Below are positions 1 through 8,142 of a stretch of 64,000 bases of DNA, piece after piece (within the stretch, counting starts at the first letter, position 1; every line of letters starts with the position of its first letter). Origin of the DNA: Actinomycetes bacterium (GTDB lineage Bacteria; Actinomycetota; Acidimicrobiia; Acidimicrobiales; RAAP-2); NCBI GenBank assembly GCA_021798955.1, contig JAJZBK010000005.1:23993-87992 (forward strand), written 5' to 3'. Below the pieces are notes generated by a model. The model saw only the letters and a program-made list of their open reading frames with translations, searched no databases and had not been told where the DNA came from. The position numbers and the translations under genes were made by a program.

Positions 1-144
1 GCCACGGACCCGGCTGCTGCCACGGACCCGGCTGCTGCCACGGACCCGGCTGCTGCCACGGACCCGGCTGCTGCCACGGACCCGGCTGCTGCCACGGACC
101 CGGCTGCTGCCACGGACCCGGCTGCTGCCACGGACCCGGCTGCT
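1..144. repeat. 18-bp tandem repeat, 8 perfect copies, coding
   Basis: The unit gccacggacccggctgct is repeated eight times without a mismatch and is cut by the window edge. 18 bp is six codons, and on the minus strand it keeps the site-2 protease frame open and encodes QQPGPW repeats. Copy number in the genome may be higher. Confidence 0.97.
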
Positions 145-898
145 GTCCTCCCGAGCGGGTGCGTGCCTCCGTCTCCTCGGCACCCGCGCCGACGAGCACG
201 AAGAACCCGATGAGGATGAGCCACAGGTCGTAGAAGAGCCCGACGAGGATCATGGCTAGGGCCAGGGCTCGGGCGATCCGGGCAGCGGTGGTGGTGGCCC
301 GTGCCCGACCTTGCCGACGCGCCAGGAGGGCACGGAGGACCCGCCCGCCGTCCATGGGGAGGGCTGGCACCAGGTTGAACACGCCGAGGATGAGGTTCAC
401 CCAGCCGAAGCGGGCGAACCAGTTGCCGGTGAGCAGGCTGGGTGGCCAGAGCGACGACCCGAAGGCGGCAGCGGCCCCGAGCAAGACCGCCCCGATGGCG
501 AGGCTGGCGAGCGGGCCGGCGATGGCTACCGCGAGCTCGTCGGTTGGGTCTTCGGGCATCGATTCGAGCTGGGACATGCCCCCGATAGGGAGGAGCAGGA
601 TGTCGACGACCACCGAGCCCCGTCGCCGGGCGACGACCGAGTGGGCGAGCTCGTGGGCGACGACGAAGGCGAACAGCGCCACGATCCAGACCAGCCCGGT
701 GACGACCGCGGCTGCTCCAGAGCTCCACTCGACCACTGCCACCAGGGCGAGCAGGACGGGGAACGTCCAGTGCATCCGCAACGGGATGCCGAGGACGCGT
801 CCGAGAGGGATGCTGTGACGGGGAAGACCCGCTTGTGACGGAGGCCCTGACGTGCCGGGCTGGGTGCCCGAATGTTCGTCGCCAGACCACCACGTCAT
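1..898 (-). CDS. Site-2 protease family (M50) membrane metalloprotease, partial at 3' end
   Basis: The reading frame starts at an ATG (complement of 896-898) and stays open to the left edge, so the C-terminus is missing. The zinc motif HELAH lies at about residues 82-86 inside a hydrophobic helix, and the second M50 motif, N-x-V-P-A-L-P-M-D-G-G-R, lies at about 174-186. Several hydrophobic helices flank them, as expected for an intramembrane protease that cleaves membrane-anchored regulators. After about residue 252 the protein becomes a perfect Gln-Gln-Pro-Gly-Pro-Trp hexapeptide repeat, at least eight copies, which is odd for this family. M. tuberculosis Rip3 (Rv2625c), next to the CBS protein Hrp1, is a DosR-regulon relative of this family; here a DosR-like box sits upstream and a CBS gene lies nearby. 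Family call is firm; the substrate is unknown. Confidence 0.9.
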   Translation of the reverse strand, partial: MTWWSGDEHSGTQPGTSGPPSQAGLPRHSIPLGRVLGIPLRMHWTFPVLLALVAVVEWSSGAAAVVTGLVWIVALFAFVVAHELAHSVVARRRGSVVVDILLLPIGGMSQLESMPEDPTDELAVAIAGPLASLAIGAVLLGAAAAFGSSLWPPSLLTGNWFARFGWVNLILGVFNLVPALPMDGGRVLRALLARRQGRARATTTAARIARALALAMILVGLFYDLWLILIGFFVLVGAGAEETEARTRSGGQQPGPWQQPGPWQQPGPWQQPGPWQQPGPWQQPGPWQQPGPWQQPGPW

Positions 899-948
899 GA
901 CAAAAGCATGCACCCAGACGGCAGGGTGTGGGTAGGGTCGAACGGCAC
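899..948 (-). promoter_or_regulatory. DosR-like box and leaderless-type promoter of the site-2 protease gene
   Basis: A -10-like CATGCT ends 6 nt before the ATG at 898. A degenerate DosR-like box lies at 934-948 (minus strand GTGCCGTTCGACCCT), centred 43 bp upstream of the start. It matches only about 11 of 15 consensus positions, but differs by one base from the box in front of the hemerythrin-fused ATPase gene and has the same spacing. Confidence 0.45.
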
Positions 949-996
949 GAGACCGGGTGCGATCCCCTCGGAGGCTGGGCGCGCAGGCTCACTGCA

Positions 997-1047
997 GTGA
1001 CTTCAGGCCCTGTTGGCCGTGGGTGCTGCGTCCCTAGGCTGGGTGGG
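997..1047 (+). promoter_or_regulatory. DosR-like box and promoter of the small acidic protein gene
   Basis: GTGACTTCAGGCCCT at 997-1011 matches the mycobacterial DosR pattern GGGACTTNNGGCCCT at all but one position. A TAGGCT hexamer at 1035-1040 predicts a start near 1047, putting the box centre at -43. The rest of 899-1137 shows no gene. Confidence 0.55.
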
Positions 1048-1137
1048 TGCCCGGTTCGAGCCGGGCGTGCGGCGCGGCGAGGGCAGCGCCGCACCGAGCG
1101 AGCGACGCGGGGTCTCCGCGATGGACGGGAGGACGCG

Positions 1138-1404
1138 ATGAGCAAAGCCAGCGAGGAACGACTGGTGCCCGTGGCCGACGACGCTGACGCTGCCGAGCAG
1201 GAGGCGACCGCCGACGGGTCCGTCACCAGCCCCGGCCGGCGTGCCGTGACCGGGGAGGACCCGGAGGCCGACGTTCTCGAACAGGAGGAGGTCGTCGCCG
1301 AGCGTCGAGCCTTCGTCGAGCGCCCGCGACCCGACGACGTCCCGGAGGCCGACTGGCTCGAGCAGTCAGTGATCGAGGTCGAAGACGAGGACGACGTCCG
1401 CTGA
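1138..1404 (+). CDS. Small acidic protein with paired PEADxLEQ motifs
   Basis: An 88-residue, strongly acidic, soluble protein. The ATG at 1138 is preceded by a GGGAGG ribosome-binding site, so I prefer it to the open frame further upstream. Two related segments, PEADVLEQ and PEADWLEQ, occur in the second half, and the C-terminus is a run of Glu and Asp. Short actinobacterial proteins with PEADxLEQ motifs are, as far as I recall, uncharacterised. No signal peptide or membrane segment is visible. It lies between the site-2 protease (divergent) and the alcohol dehydrogenase (convergent), and a good DosR-like box precedes it, so a role in the same stress response is an inference. I assign no function. 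Confidence 0.75.
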   Translation: MSKASEERLVPVADDADAAEQEATADGSVTSPGRRAVTGEDPEADVLEQEEVVAERRAFVERPRPDDVPEADWLEQSVIEVEDEDDVR

Positions 1405-1482
1405 GCGCGGACCAGCAGGCGGTGGCCGGTCTGTCAGGTCATGTCCCTAGCCGGCGAGGCACGACCCGGAGGACGGTCGCGC

Positions 1483-2490
1483 TCAGTGCTCTTGGACTCG
1501 CAGGACGGCGACGCCGGTGACCCGGTCGGCGGCGATGTCGGCCAATGCTTGGTCGGCCTGCTCGAAGGGGTAGGGGACGACCGCCACCTCGACCGGGATC
1601 CGGGCTGCCGCGTCGAGGAACGCCCGACCATCCTCGCGGGTGTTGGCCGTCACGCTGCGGAGCGTCCGCTCCTCGAAGAGGTGGTGCTCGTAGTCGAGCG
1701 GTGGGACGTCAGTGAGGTGGATGCCCGCCACGGCGAGCGTGCCGCCGCGATCGAGGGCGGCGAGCGCCGGGGGCACGAGGTCACCGACCGGCGCGAAGAG
1801 GATGGCCCCGTCGAGTGGCTCGGGTGGCGGGTCGGCTGCCCCGCCGACACTGGCGGCCCCGAGTCGCACGGCGAGCTGTCGAGCGTCGGCGGAGCGGGTG
1901 AGGACGTGGACGCGGGCACCTTCGGACAGCGCCACCTGGGCCGTCAGGTGGGCAGACGCGCCGAAGCCGTAGATGCCGAGGCTGCCGCCCGGCGGGAGCT
2001 CCGTCCGCCGCAGTGCTCGGTAGCCGATGATCCCGGCGCACAGCAGGGGTGCTGCCTGCTCGTCGGAGAAGGAGTCGGGTAGCGAGTAGCAGTAGCGCTC
2101 GTCGGCCACGAGCACCTCGGCAAAGCCGCCGTCGACGTCCCAGCCGGTGAAGATCGGATCGAGGCAGAGGTTCTCCCTGCCCGACCTGCAGAACCGGCAG
2201 GTGCCGCACGTCCCTGCCAGCCAGGCCACGCCGACCCGGTCGCCGACGGCGAAACGCTCACATCCAGGCCCGACCGCCGACACGGTTCCGACGACCTCGT
2301 GGCCCGGCACCACGCCGGGTCGTTTCGGTGGCAGGTCGCCTTCGGCCAGGTGCAGGTCGGTCCGGCACACGCCGCACACCGACACCGCCACCTGTACCTG
2401 GTGCTCGCCCGGTTCGGGCACCGACCGCTCCTCGAGGTGGAGGGGTGCCGTGGCCATCGGGCCAGGGGTGCGGACCGCCCACGCTCGCAT
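1483..2490 (-). CDS. Zinc-dependent alcohol dehydrogenase family protein (MDR)
   Basis: A 335-residue medium-chain dehydrogenase/reductase, expected to oxidise alcohols or reduce aldehydes with NAD(P). The catalytic zinc site is visible as [10 protein letters not shown] and GHE, and the structural zinc as a four-cysteine run, [15 protein letters not shown]. The nucleotide-binding segment is [11 protein letters not shown], a divergent GxGxxG. The sequence resembles the AdhA-like zinc-binding family rather than classical ethanol dehydrogenases. Its ATG overlaps the stop codon of the CBS gene (ATGA at 2487-2492 region), so it is the third gene of a DUF1918-CBS-dehydrogenase operon. In a hypoxia-type operon it could dispose of reducing equivalents, which is an inference. 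Confidence 0.88.
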   Translation of the reverse strand: MRAWAVRTPGPMATAPLHLEERSVPEPGEHQVQVAVSVCGVCRTDLHLAEGDLPPKRPGVVPGHEVVGTVSAVGPGCERFAVGDRVGVAWLAGTCGTCRFCRSGRENLCLDPIFTGWDVDGGFAEVLVADERYCYSLPDSFSDEQAAPLLCAGIIGYRALRRTELPPGGSLGIYGFGASAHLTAQVALSEGARVHVLTRSADARQLAVRLGAASVGGAADPPPEPLDGAILFAPVGDLVPPALAALDRGGTLAVAGIHLTDVPPLDYEHHLFEERTLRSVTANTREDGRAFLDAAARIPVEVAVVPYPFEQADQALADIAADRVTGVAVLRVQEH

Positions 2491-2936
2491 CAGCGTTCGG
2501 CTGGGACGGCGGCGTCGTGGTGGGCAAAGAACACCTCCCCTTCCACGGGCCGAGTCAGGTCCGCGAGGTCCGCGGTGAGGTCGACCAGCAGGTCGTCGAC
2601 GCTGAGGATGCCGACGAACCGGTCCCCACGGACGACCGCCAGGCGCCGGACGGCATGCGACCGGAAGAGCGCGTACGCGCTGTGGACGTCGGCGTCGGCG
2701 TCGATGGTCACCACCGGCGTGCTCATGACGCTGTCGACCCGTGCGTCCGGAGGAAGCCCCCGGGCGAGGCCTCGGCGGACGAGGTCACGGTCGGTCACCA
2801 TGCCAATCACGTGCTCGCCCTCGACAACGGCGAGACAGCCGACCCCGGCGTGCTCCATCGAGCGCGCCGCGTCGACGATTCCCTGGTGGGGCTCGATGCC
2901 GATCCCCGAACGCCGAAGGTTGTCGATCGTCCTCAT
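2490..2936 (-). CDS. Tandem CBS-domain protein (Hrp1-like)
   Basis: A 148-residue protein made of two CBS domains, about residues 8-65 and 73-130, with typical segments [13 protein letters not shown] and [19 protein letters not shown] pairs bind adenosine nucleotides and sense energy state. A strong GGAGGAG ribosome-binding site precedes the ATG at 2936. The gene lies 15 bp after the DUF1918 gene and overlaps the dehydrogenase by one base. In M. tuberculosis the similar two-CBS protein Hrp1 (Rv2626c) is among the strongest DosR-induced genes and neighbours the site-2 protease Rip3; a related pairing occurs in this window. The ligand cannot be told from sequence. Confidence 0.88.
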   Translation of the reverse strand: MRTIDNLRRSGIGIEPHQGIVDAARSMEHAGVGCLAVVEGEHVIGMVTDRDLVRRGLARGLPPDARVDSVMSTPVVTIDADADVHSAYALFRSHAVRRLAVVRGDRFVGILSVDDLLVDLTADLADLTRPVEGEVFFAHHDAAVPAER

Positions 2937-2951
2937 GGCTCCTCCTCGCTC

Positions 2952-3152
2952 TTACCGCATCGACTGGCCGGCCGAGAGAGCCTCGGCGTCGGGACCAGGA
3001 AAGAACAGCGTCTCGTGGTCGCTGTCCTTCCACCGGACGAGATAGGGCGGGGCGCCGTCGGCGCCATGGACCTCGACCACCAGGCACTCGCGCTCGATCT
3101 GGCCGATGTGGTGGCCCTTCACGATGATTCGATCACCGACGTTGGCGTGCAT
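2952..3152 (-). CDS. DUF1918 small protein
   Basis: A 66-residue protein, starting [17 protein letters not shown], with the features of DUF1918: a small barrel-like fold with a conserved VGD start, a VEV segment, and PPYLVRW near the middle. I chose the ATG at 3152, which has a perfect GAGGAG site 5 nt upstream, over a longer frame with low-complexity arginine-rich sequence. It is the first gene of an operon with the CBS protein and alcohol dehydrogenase, divergent from PEP synthase. The mycobacterial relative Rv0569 is, as I recall, hypoxia/DosR-induced. Molecular role unknown. Confidence 0.85.
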   Translation of the reverse strand: MHANVGDRIIVKGHHIGQIERECLVVEVHGADGAPPYLVRWKDSDHETLFFPGPDAEALSAGQSMR

Positions 3153-3200
3153 CGCTCCTCCTCGCCCCCGACCCGACCGACGACCGGGCCCTTCGGTCCG

Positions 3201-3286
3201 TGTTCCCAGCATGCCCAGTCCCCTCTGGGACGAGTAGGGCCGTTGGGCCCTTGGGCGCTCGAGGCCGATTGCCCACACTGGCACGA
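3201..3286. promoter_or_regulatory. Bidirectional promoter around one DosR-like palindrome
   Basis: A near-perfect palindrome, AGGGCC-GTTG-GGCCCT, spans 3236-3251. On the minus side CATGCT (3208-3213) predicts a start at 3201, and on the plus side CACACT (3274-3279) predicts one at 3286. The box centre (3244) is 43 and 42 bp from these, so one site could activate both the DUF1918 operon and ppsA. A second, weaker box, GGGCCCTTCGGTCCG, lies at 3186-3200 inside the DUF1918 leader. Confidence 0.5.
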
Positions 3287-3349
3287 AGAGCCCTTACGCG
3301 CGGGCGGGGTCGCCGACCTCGGACGCCAGGCGACGAGAGGAGGTCGACG

Positions 3350-5722
3350 ATGCGCTTGCTGGCGTGGTTCGAAGAGTTGGGTGTTGGAGACGCGGCGATC
3401 GCCGGTGGCAAGGGGGCGAACCTCGGGGAGCTGACCGGGGCTGGGCTGCCGGTGCCGCCGGGCTTTGTCGTGACGAGCGAGGCCTACCTGGATGCCATCG
3501 AGCGCAGCGGAGCCCGTTCCCAGCTCGCCGAGGTGCTGGCCGGCCTCGATTCGACCGACGCCGACGGGTTGGCCCGTGCCGCCGAGCGCGCCCAGGGGCT
3601 CATCCGGGCAACGCCGCTCCCACCCGAGCTGGCGAGTGCCGTCCTCGACGCGTACCACAAGCTCGGTGCGGGCAGCGTGGTCGCCGTCCGGTCCTCCGGC
3701 ACGGCCGAGGACACGGCGGGGACCTCGTTCGCCGGCATGAACGCCACCTTCACCAACGTGGTCGGAGACGACGAGCTGCAGGGCCGCATCGTCGACTGCT
3801 GGGCATCCGTCTACGGCCGGCGAGTGATCGCCTACCGGGCCGCCGAGGGCGTCACCGACGAGCCAAGCCTGGCCGTCGTGGTCCAGGTGATGGTCCCCTC
3901 CGAGCGCTCTGGCGTGCTCTTCACCGCCGACCCGGCGACAGACGCCACCGACGTCGTCGTCATCGAGGCCGCCTTCGGACAGGGGGAGGTCGTCGTCTCC
4001 GGCATGGTCGAGCCGGACACCTACCTGGTGGGCAAGGAAGGGCCGACCATCCAGAGCATCCGTCTGGGCCACCAGGCCTTCAAGATCGTCCGGGGTGCTG
4101 ACGGCGCCGACGAGCGCGTCGACCTGTCGGAGGACGAGGGTGCCCAGCGCGTGCTGGCCAACGAGGAGATCATCGAGCTGGCCAAGCTCGGGATGGCCGT
4201 CGAGCGTCACTACGGTGCTCCCCAGGACTGCGAGTGGGCCATGGCGGGCAACCACACCTACCTCGTCCAGGCGCGGCCGATCACCACGCTGCACCGGCGC
4301 GCCGAGGCGGCCCCCGGTGAGCAGCGGGTGCTGGTGAGCGGGCTCGCCGCGTCCTCGGGACGTGCCTCGGGGGCGGTGCGGGTGCTCACCAGCCCCGACG
4401 AGGGCGACCGCCTGAAGGACGGCGAGGTGCTCGTCGCCCCCATGACCAGCCCCGATTGGGTGCCGGCCATGCGTCGAGCCGCCGCGCTGGTCACCGACGG
4501 CGGAGGGATGACCTGCCACGCCGCCATCGTCTCGCGCGAACTGGGCGTGCCGTGCGTGGTCGGTACTCGCGACGCCACCACCGTCCTCCACGACGGACAG
4601 GTCGTCACCGTCGACGGAGCCCGCGGCCAAGTCCTCGAGGGTGTCGTCGAGGAGGCAACCGTCACCGCTGGTCCGGCCAACGTGCGGGCAGCCGCGCCGA
4701 CCGACGGTGCCGCCCGGGCACCGCTCGCCACTCGCCTCTACGTCAACTTGGCCGTAGCCGAGCACGCCGAGGAGGTGGCAGCCATGGACGTCGACGGGGT
4801 CGGGCTGCTGCGGGCCGAGTTCATGGTGGCCGACGCCCTCGGTGGCGTCCACCCCCGCCTCCTGATGCGCCGCGGCCAGGAGCAGAGCTTCGTGGACGCC
4901 ATGTCGGCGTCCCTCCTCCGGATCACCAGGGCCTTCGCCCCGCGTCCGGTCGTCTACCGAAGCATCGACTTCCGCTCCAACGAGTTCCGCGGCCTCGAGG
5001 GAGGCGAGGAGTTCGAGCCGCACGAGGACAACCCGATGATCGGCTACCGGGGCGCCTACCGTGCCGTCGACCAGCCGGACCTGTTCCGCCTCGAGCTCGA
5101 CGTACTAGGCAAGGTGGCCGCCGAGACGCCGAACCTGCGGCTCATGATCCCCTTCGTGCGCACGGCGTGGGAGCTCGAAGCCTGCCTGGCGGTGATCGAC
5201 GACCACCCGCTGGCTCGGTCGCTGCCGGCGTGGGTGATGGCCGAAGTCCCCTCAGTCGCCTACTGGATCCCGACCTACGCGGCGATGGGCATCGAGGGCG
5301 TTTCGATCGGCAGCAACGACCTCACCCAGCTCACCCTGGGCGTCGACCGCGACTCGACAGTGCTGGCCGAGGTCTTCGACGAGGCCGATCCCGCTGTGGT
5401 CGACGCGGTGCGCCGCATCGTCGAAGCGTGCGGTGAGGCGGGGATCACGTCGTCGCTCTGCGGCCAGGCACCTTCCAACCGTCCCGAGTACGCCGAGCTG
5501 CTCGTCCGCCTCGGGATCACGTCGATCTCGGTGAACCCCGACGCCGTCGAGGCCGTCCGGCGGACGATCGCCGCCGCCGAGTGGCGCCTCGTCCTCGAGG
5601 CCGCCGACCCGAGCCGGGCTACTCCGCCCCGCCTGGCGCCCCGCCACGCGGCCGGCGGCCGAGCCGCCCGCCTGCTGGCCCGCTACGGAGGGTCGGGCGT
5701 GTCCTCGGCGAGCGACAGGTAG
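3350..5722 (+). CDS. ppsA: Phosphoenolpyruvate synthase (pyruvate, water dikinase)
   Basis: A 790-residue cytoplasmic enzyme making PEP from pyruvate and ATP (yielding AMP and phosphate), close to the 792 residues of E. coli PpsA. Domain order: N-terminal ATP/pyruvate-binding domain starting with [10 protein letters not shown]; swivelling phosphohistidine domain with [16 protein letters not shown] at about residue 385-400 (catalytic His about 390); C-terminal TIM barrel with [16 protein letters not shown] at about 653-668 and an SLCGQAPS segment. MTCHAAIV and VDRDS favour PEP synthase over pyruvate phosphate dikinase. The ATG at 3350 follows AGAGGAGG. It could support gluconeogenesis or phosphagen-like metabolism in non-growing cells. 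Its last 40 bp overlap the convergent P-type ATPase gene. Confidence 0.93.
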   Translation: MRLLAWFEELGVGDAAIAGGKGANLGELTGAGLPVPPGFVVTSEAYLDAIERSGARSQLAEVLAGLDSTDADGLARAAERAQGLIRATPLPPELASAVLDAYHKLGAGSVVAVRSSGTAEDTAGTSFAGMNATFTNVVGDDELQGRIVDCWASVYGRRVIAYRAAEGVTDEPSLAVVVQVMVPSERSGVLFTADPATDATDVVVIEAAFGQGEVVVSGMVEPDTYLVGKEGPTIQSIRLGHQAFKIVRGADGADERVDLSEDEGAQRVLANEEIIELAKLGMAVERHYGAPQDCEWAMAGNHTYLVQARPITTLHRRAEAAPGEQRVLVSGLAASSGRASGAVRVLTSPDEGDRLKDGEVLVAPMTSPDWVPAMRRAAALVTDGGGMTCHAAIVSRELGVPCVVGTRDATTVLHDGQVVTVDGARGQVLEGVVEEATVTAGPANVRAAAPTDGAARAPLATRLYVNLAVAEHAEEVAAMDVDGVGLLRAEFMVADALGGVHPRLLMRRGQEQSFVDAMSASLLRITRAFAPRPVVYRSIDFRSNEFRGLEGGEEFEPHEDNPMIGYRGAYRAVDQPDLFRLELDVLGKVAAETPNLRLMIPFVRTAWELEACLAVIDDHPLARSLPAWVMAEVPSVAYWIPTYAAMGIEGVSIGSNDLTQLTLGVDRDSTVLAEVFDEADPAVVDAVRRIVEACGEAGITSSLCGQAPSNRPEYAELLVRLGITSISVNPDAVEAVRRTIAAAEWRLVLEAADPSRATPPRLAPRHAAGGRAARLLARYGGSGVSSASDR

Positions 5723-8010
5723 CTCTCGTCCTCCTGAGCGGTGTGCAGGGCGAGCACGGCATAGAGCCCGTAGAGGGTGCGCCGGAGCTCGGCGATGTCG
5801 AGGTCGTCGGGCGGTCCGTCGCCGATCTCGTCGAGCAGCCCGGTGAGGCGCCGGACCTGGCGAGCGATCTCGACGTGGGCCCGGCTCATGGTGCCGGTGG
5901 GGTCGCGCCCCCGAAGCACTCGGCCGACCGCAGGATAGAGGGCCTCCTCCTCGGCGGCCTCGTGGGGGACGATGACCTCGACCAGGAAGCGGTGAGCGTC
6001 GCGCACGAGGTCCATCGCCGCAGCGTTGTCTCCGGTCCCGAGGGCGTCGGCGGCCTGGCGGACGCGCACGAGGCCGGCGCGGATAGCTCGGTGCTCGAGG
6101 CGGAACCGCCGGAGGACCGCCTCGTCCTCGACGCTCGGGCGTTCTTCGAGGGCAGCCGGGCGTAGGGCCCGCAGGGCGTTGGCGATGGCAGCTAGGTCGA
6201 TGCCCTCCTGGAGGAGCGCGCCCCAGACAGCGGGAAGCAGGCCGAATCCGGCGGCGGCCATAGCGGCAAGCGAGAGAGACATCCCGAGGACCACGCTCTC
6301 TACGGCGATAGCGCGGCTGCGCCGGGCGAGGACGGCCGCCTCGCCCAGCCGGTCGATGCGGTCGACGGTGAGGACCACGTCGGCGGCCTCGGAGGACGCC
6401 GTGGCGCCGCGGGCCGACAGGGAGACACCGACGTCCGCCAGGGCAAGTGCCGGCGCGTCGTTGATGCCGTCTCCGACCATGGCCGTGGGGGCTCGCCGTT
6501 GCTCCAGTCGCACGGCGGCCACCTTGTCCTCAGGCGTGCACTCGGCCAGGACGTCGTCGACGCCGACCAGCGCTCCGACTGCTTCGGCGACCTCGGGACG
6601 ATCGCCTGTCACGAGCACCACCCGCTCCATACCCGAGCGACGCAGGAGCCGGACTGTGCGGGCGGCGTCGGGACGGACGGGGTCGTCGAAGACGAGGACG
6701 CCGGCCGGGGCGCCGTCCACCGCTACGAACACAGTGAGCGACCCGTCGAGACGTGCCCGTCGCCTGGCCAGGCGGGCCCATGGCGGCAGCCCCTTCACCC
6801 CAGCCCACGACGCGTCGCCCACCGACACCTCGTGTCCGTCGACGACGCCGCGGACCCCCATGCCCGGCTGCTCGTCGACGTGCTCGGGCAGGACCAGCTC
6901 GCACCCGCGTTCGGTGGCCGCCGCCACCACCGCCGACGCGAGGACGTGGGGCGACAGCTGGTCGAGGGAACCGGCGAGGCGCAGCACCTCGTCTGCCATC
7001 AGATCGCCGGCAACGACCACGTCGACGAGCGCCGCTCGGCCGCTGGTGAGGGTCCCCGTCTTGTCGATGAGCAGCGTGGTGCACCGGGCTAGCCGCTCGA
7101 GCGCGCCCCCTCCCTTGACCACCACCCCACGGCGGGCGGCGCGGGACAGCCCGGCGACGAGGGCGATGGGGGCGGCCAGGATGAGCGGACAGGGTGTGGC
7201 GACCACGAGCACGGCGACTGCCCGGCCCGCGCCTCCCGTCGCCCACGCCGCCGCTGCCGCCGCCGTGGTGAGCGGCAGGAACCAGAGCGCCACGCGGTCG
7301 GCGATCCGCACGAAGGGGGCCTGCGATCCCTCGGCCTGGGCCACCAGGCGTACGACCCCGGCAAAGGTGCTCTCTTCGGCGGTGGCCGTCGCCCGGAAGT
7401 CAAAGGCGCCACCGGCGTTGAGCACGCCGCTGCGCACCGGCTCTCCCCGGGTCCGCTCGACCGGCAGGGGCTCGCCGGTCAGGGCTGCCTCGTCGAGGGT
7501 CGCTACCGCCGAGACGACCGTCCCGTCGACGGGGACGACCTCCCCGGGCGCCACCGCCAGGAGGTCACCCCTCGCCACCTGGGCCAGGTCGACAGTGCCG
7601 AGCATGCCGTCCCGGTAGCGGTGGGCGGTCCTCGGTGTCCGCTCGACGAGGGCGTGGAGGTCGCGCCGGGCCCGGCCCTCCGCCCAGTGCTCGAGCGCCC
7701 GGCCCGTGGTGAGCATGACGGCGACCACGGCCGCCGCCAGCACCTCGCTGACGGCGAGCGCGCCGGCGAGGGCGATGAGGGCGATGACGTCGACGCCGAT
7801 CCGGCCTTGGCAGAGCGAGGCCGCCATCGTCCACGCCGCATAGGCGACGCCGGTGGCGCCGGCTGCCGTCCAGACCGCGTCCCCCGCGCTCCCTGCACCG
7901 ACGAGGTGGAGCAGGCCTCCCCCCGCCAGGGCTCCGACCGTGGTGGCGAGGAGGGCGAGCGGGGCGTGGCGCGCCCATCGCCAACGCCGGGGGTGCGAGC
8001 GCTCGACCAT
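5683..8010 (-). CDS. P1B-type metal ATPase fused to a C-terminal hemerythrin domain
   Basis: A 775-residue fusion. Residues 1-615 form a P-type ATPase with membrane helices, the LTGEP actuator loop, an [11 protein letters not shown] membrane motif near 272 (CPL rather than the usual CPC, SPC or TPC), DKTGTLT near 314 and [10 protein letters not shown] near 512. There is no N-terminal metal-binding domain. Residues about 630-765 form a hemerythrin (HHE) domain with EHRAI, a [12 protein letters not shown] segment, AHVEI and ALHTAQEDE supplying candidate His and acidic di-iron ligands. A membrane metal pump carrying an oxygen- or redox-sensing di-iron domain is striking beside a DevRS-like system. 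The open frame extends further upstream, but that part is antisense to the next gene. The transported metal is unknown. Confidence 0.9.
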   Translation of the reverse strand: MVERSHPRRWRWARHAPLALLATTVGALAGGGLLHLVGAGSAGDAVWTAAGATGVAYAAWTMAASLCQGRIGVDVIALIALAGALAVSEVLAAAVVAVMLTTGRALEHWAEGRARRDLHALVERTPRTAHRYRDGMLGTVDLAQVARGDLLAVAPGEVVPVDGTVVSAVATLDEAALTGEPLPVERTRGEPVRSGVLNAGGAFDFRATATAEESTFAGVVRLVAQAEGSQAPFVRIADRVALWFLPLTTAAAAAAWATGGAGRAVAVLVVATPCPLILAAPIALVAGLSRAARRGVVVKGGGALERLARCTTLLIDKTGTLTSGRAALVDVVVAGDLMADEVLRLAGSLDQLSPHVLASAVVAAATERGCELVLPEHVDEQPGMGVRGVVDGHEVSVGDASWAGVKGLPPWARLARRRARLDGSLTVFVAVDGAPAGVLVFDDPVRPDAARTVRLLRRSGMERVVLVTGDRPEVAEAVGALVGVDDVLAECTPEDKVAAVRLEQRRAPTAMVGDGINDAPALALADVGVSLSARGATASSEAADVVLTVDRIDRLGEAAVLARRSRAIAVESVVLGMSLSLAAMAAAGFGLLPAVWGALLQEGIDLAAIANALRALRPAALEERPSVEDEAVLRRFRLEHRAIRAGLVRVRQAADALGTGDNAAAMDLVRDAHRFLVEVIVPHEAAEEEALYPAVGRVLRGRDPTGTMSRAHVEIARQVRRLTGLLDEIGDGPPDDLDIAELRRTLYGLYAVLALHTAQEDESYLSLAEDTPDPP

Positions 8011-8061
8011 CGTCGCCAGGATGGGCGCCGGGGAGCGTGGCTTCCAGGGTCCAACGGCACT
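8011..8061 (-). promoter_or_regulatory. DosR-like box and leaderless-type promoter of the ATPase-hemerythrin gene
   Basis: The box at 8047-8061 (plus strand GGGTCCAACGGCACT, 13 of 15 to GGGACCNNNGGCCCT) is centred 44 bp upstream of the ATG at 8010. A CATCCT hexamer ends 7 nt before the ATG, and no Shine-Dalgarno is visible. Confidence 0.5.
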
Positions 8062-8093
8062 GGGCCCGACCCGCCACCGGCGCGGCCAGGAGC

Positions 8094-8142
8094 GGGTCTT
8101 TCGACCCTGGTCTAAGGGGGTCCCGAGCCGTAGGCTCGCGCG
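8094..8142 (+). promoter_or_regulatory. DosR-like box and leaderless promoter of the CtpE-like ATPase gene
   Basis: GGGTCTTTCGACCCT (8094-8108) is a 15-bp palindrome centred 42 bp upstream of the GTG at 8143. TAGGCT at 8131-8136 lies 6 nt before the GTG, the usual leaderless arrangement in actinobacteria. Confidence 0.6.

Noticed and set aside
252-838. Two long plus-strand open frames
   Set aside because: They are antisense to the site-2 protease, whose HELAH and DGGR motifs are clear on the minus strand; their translations are Arg-rich and have no recognisable domain.
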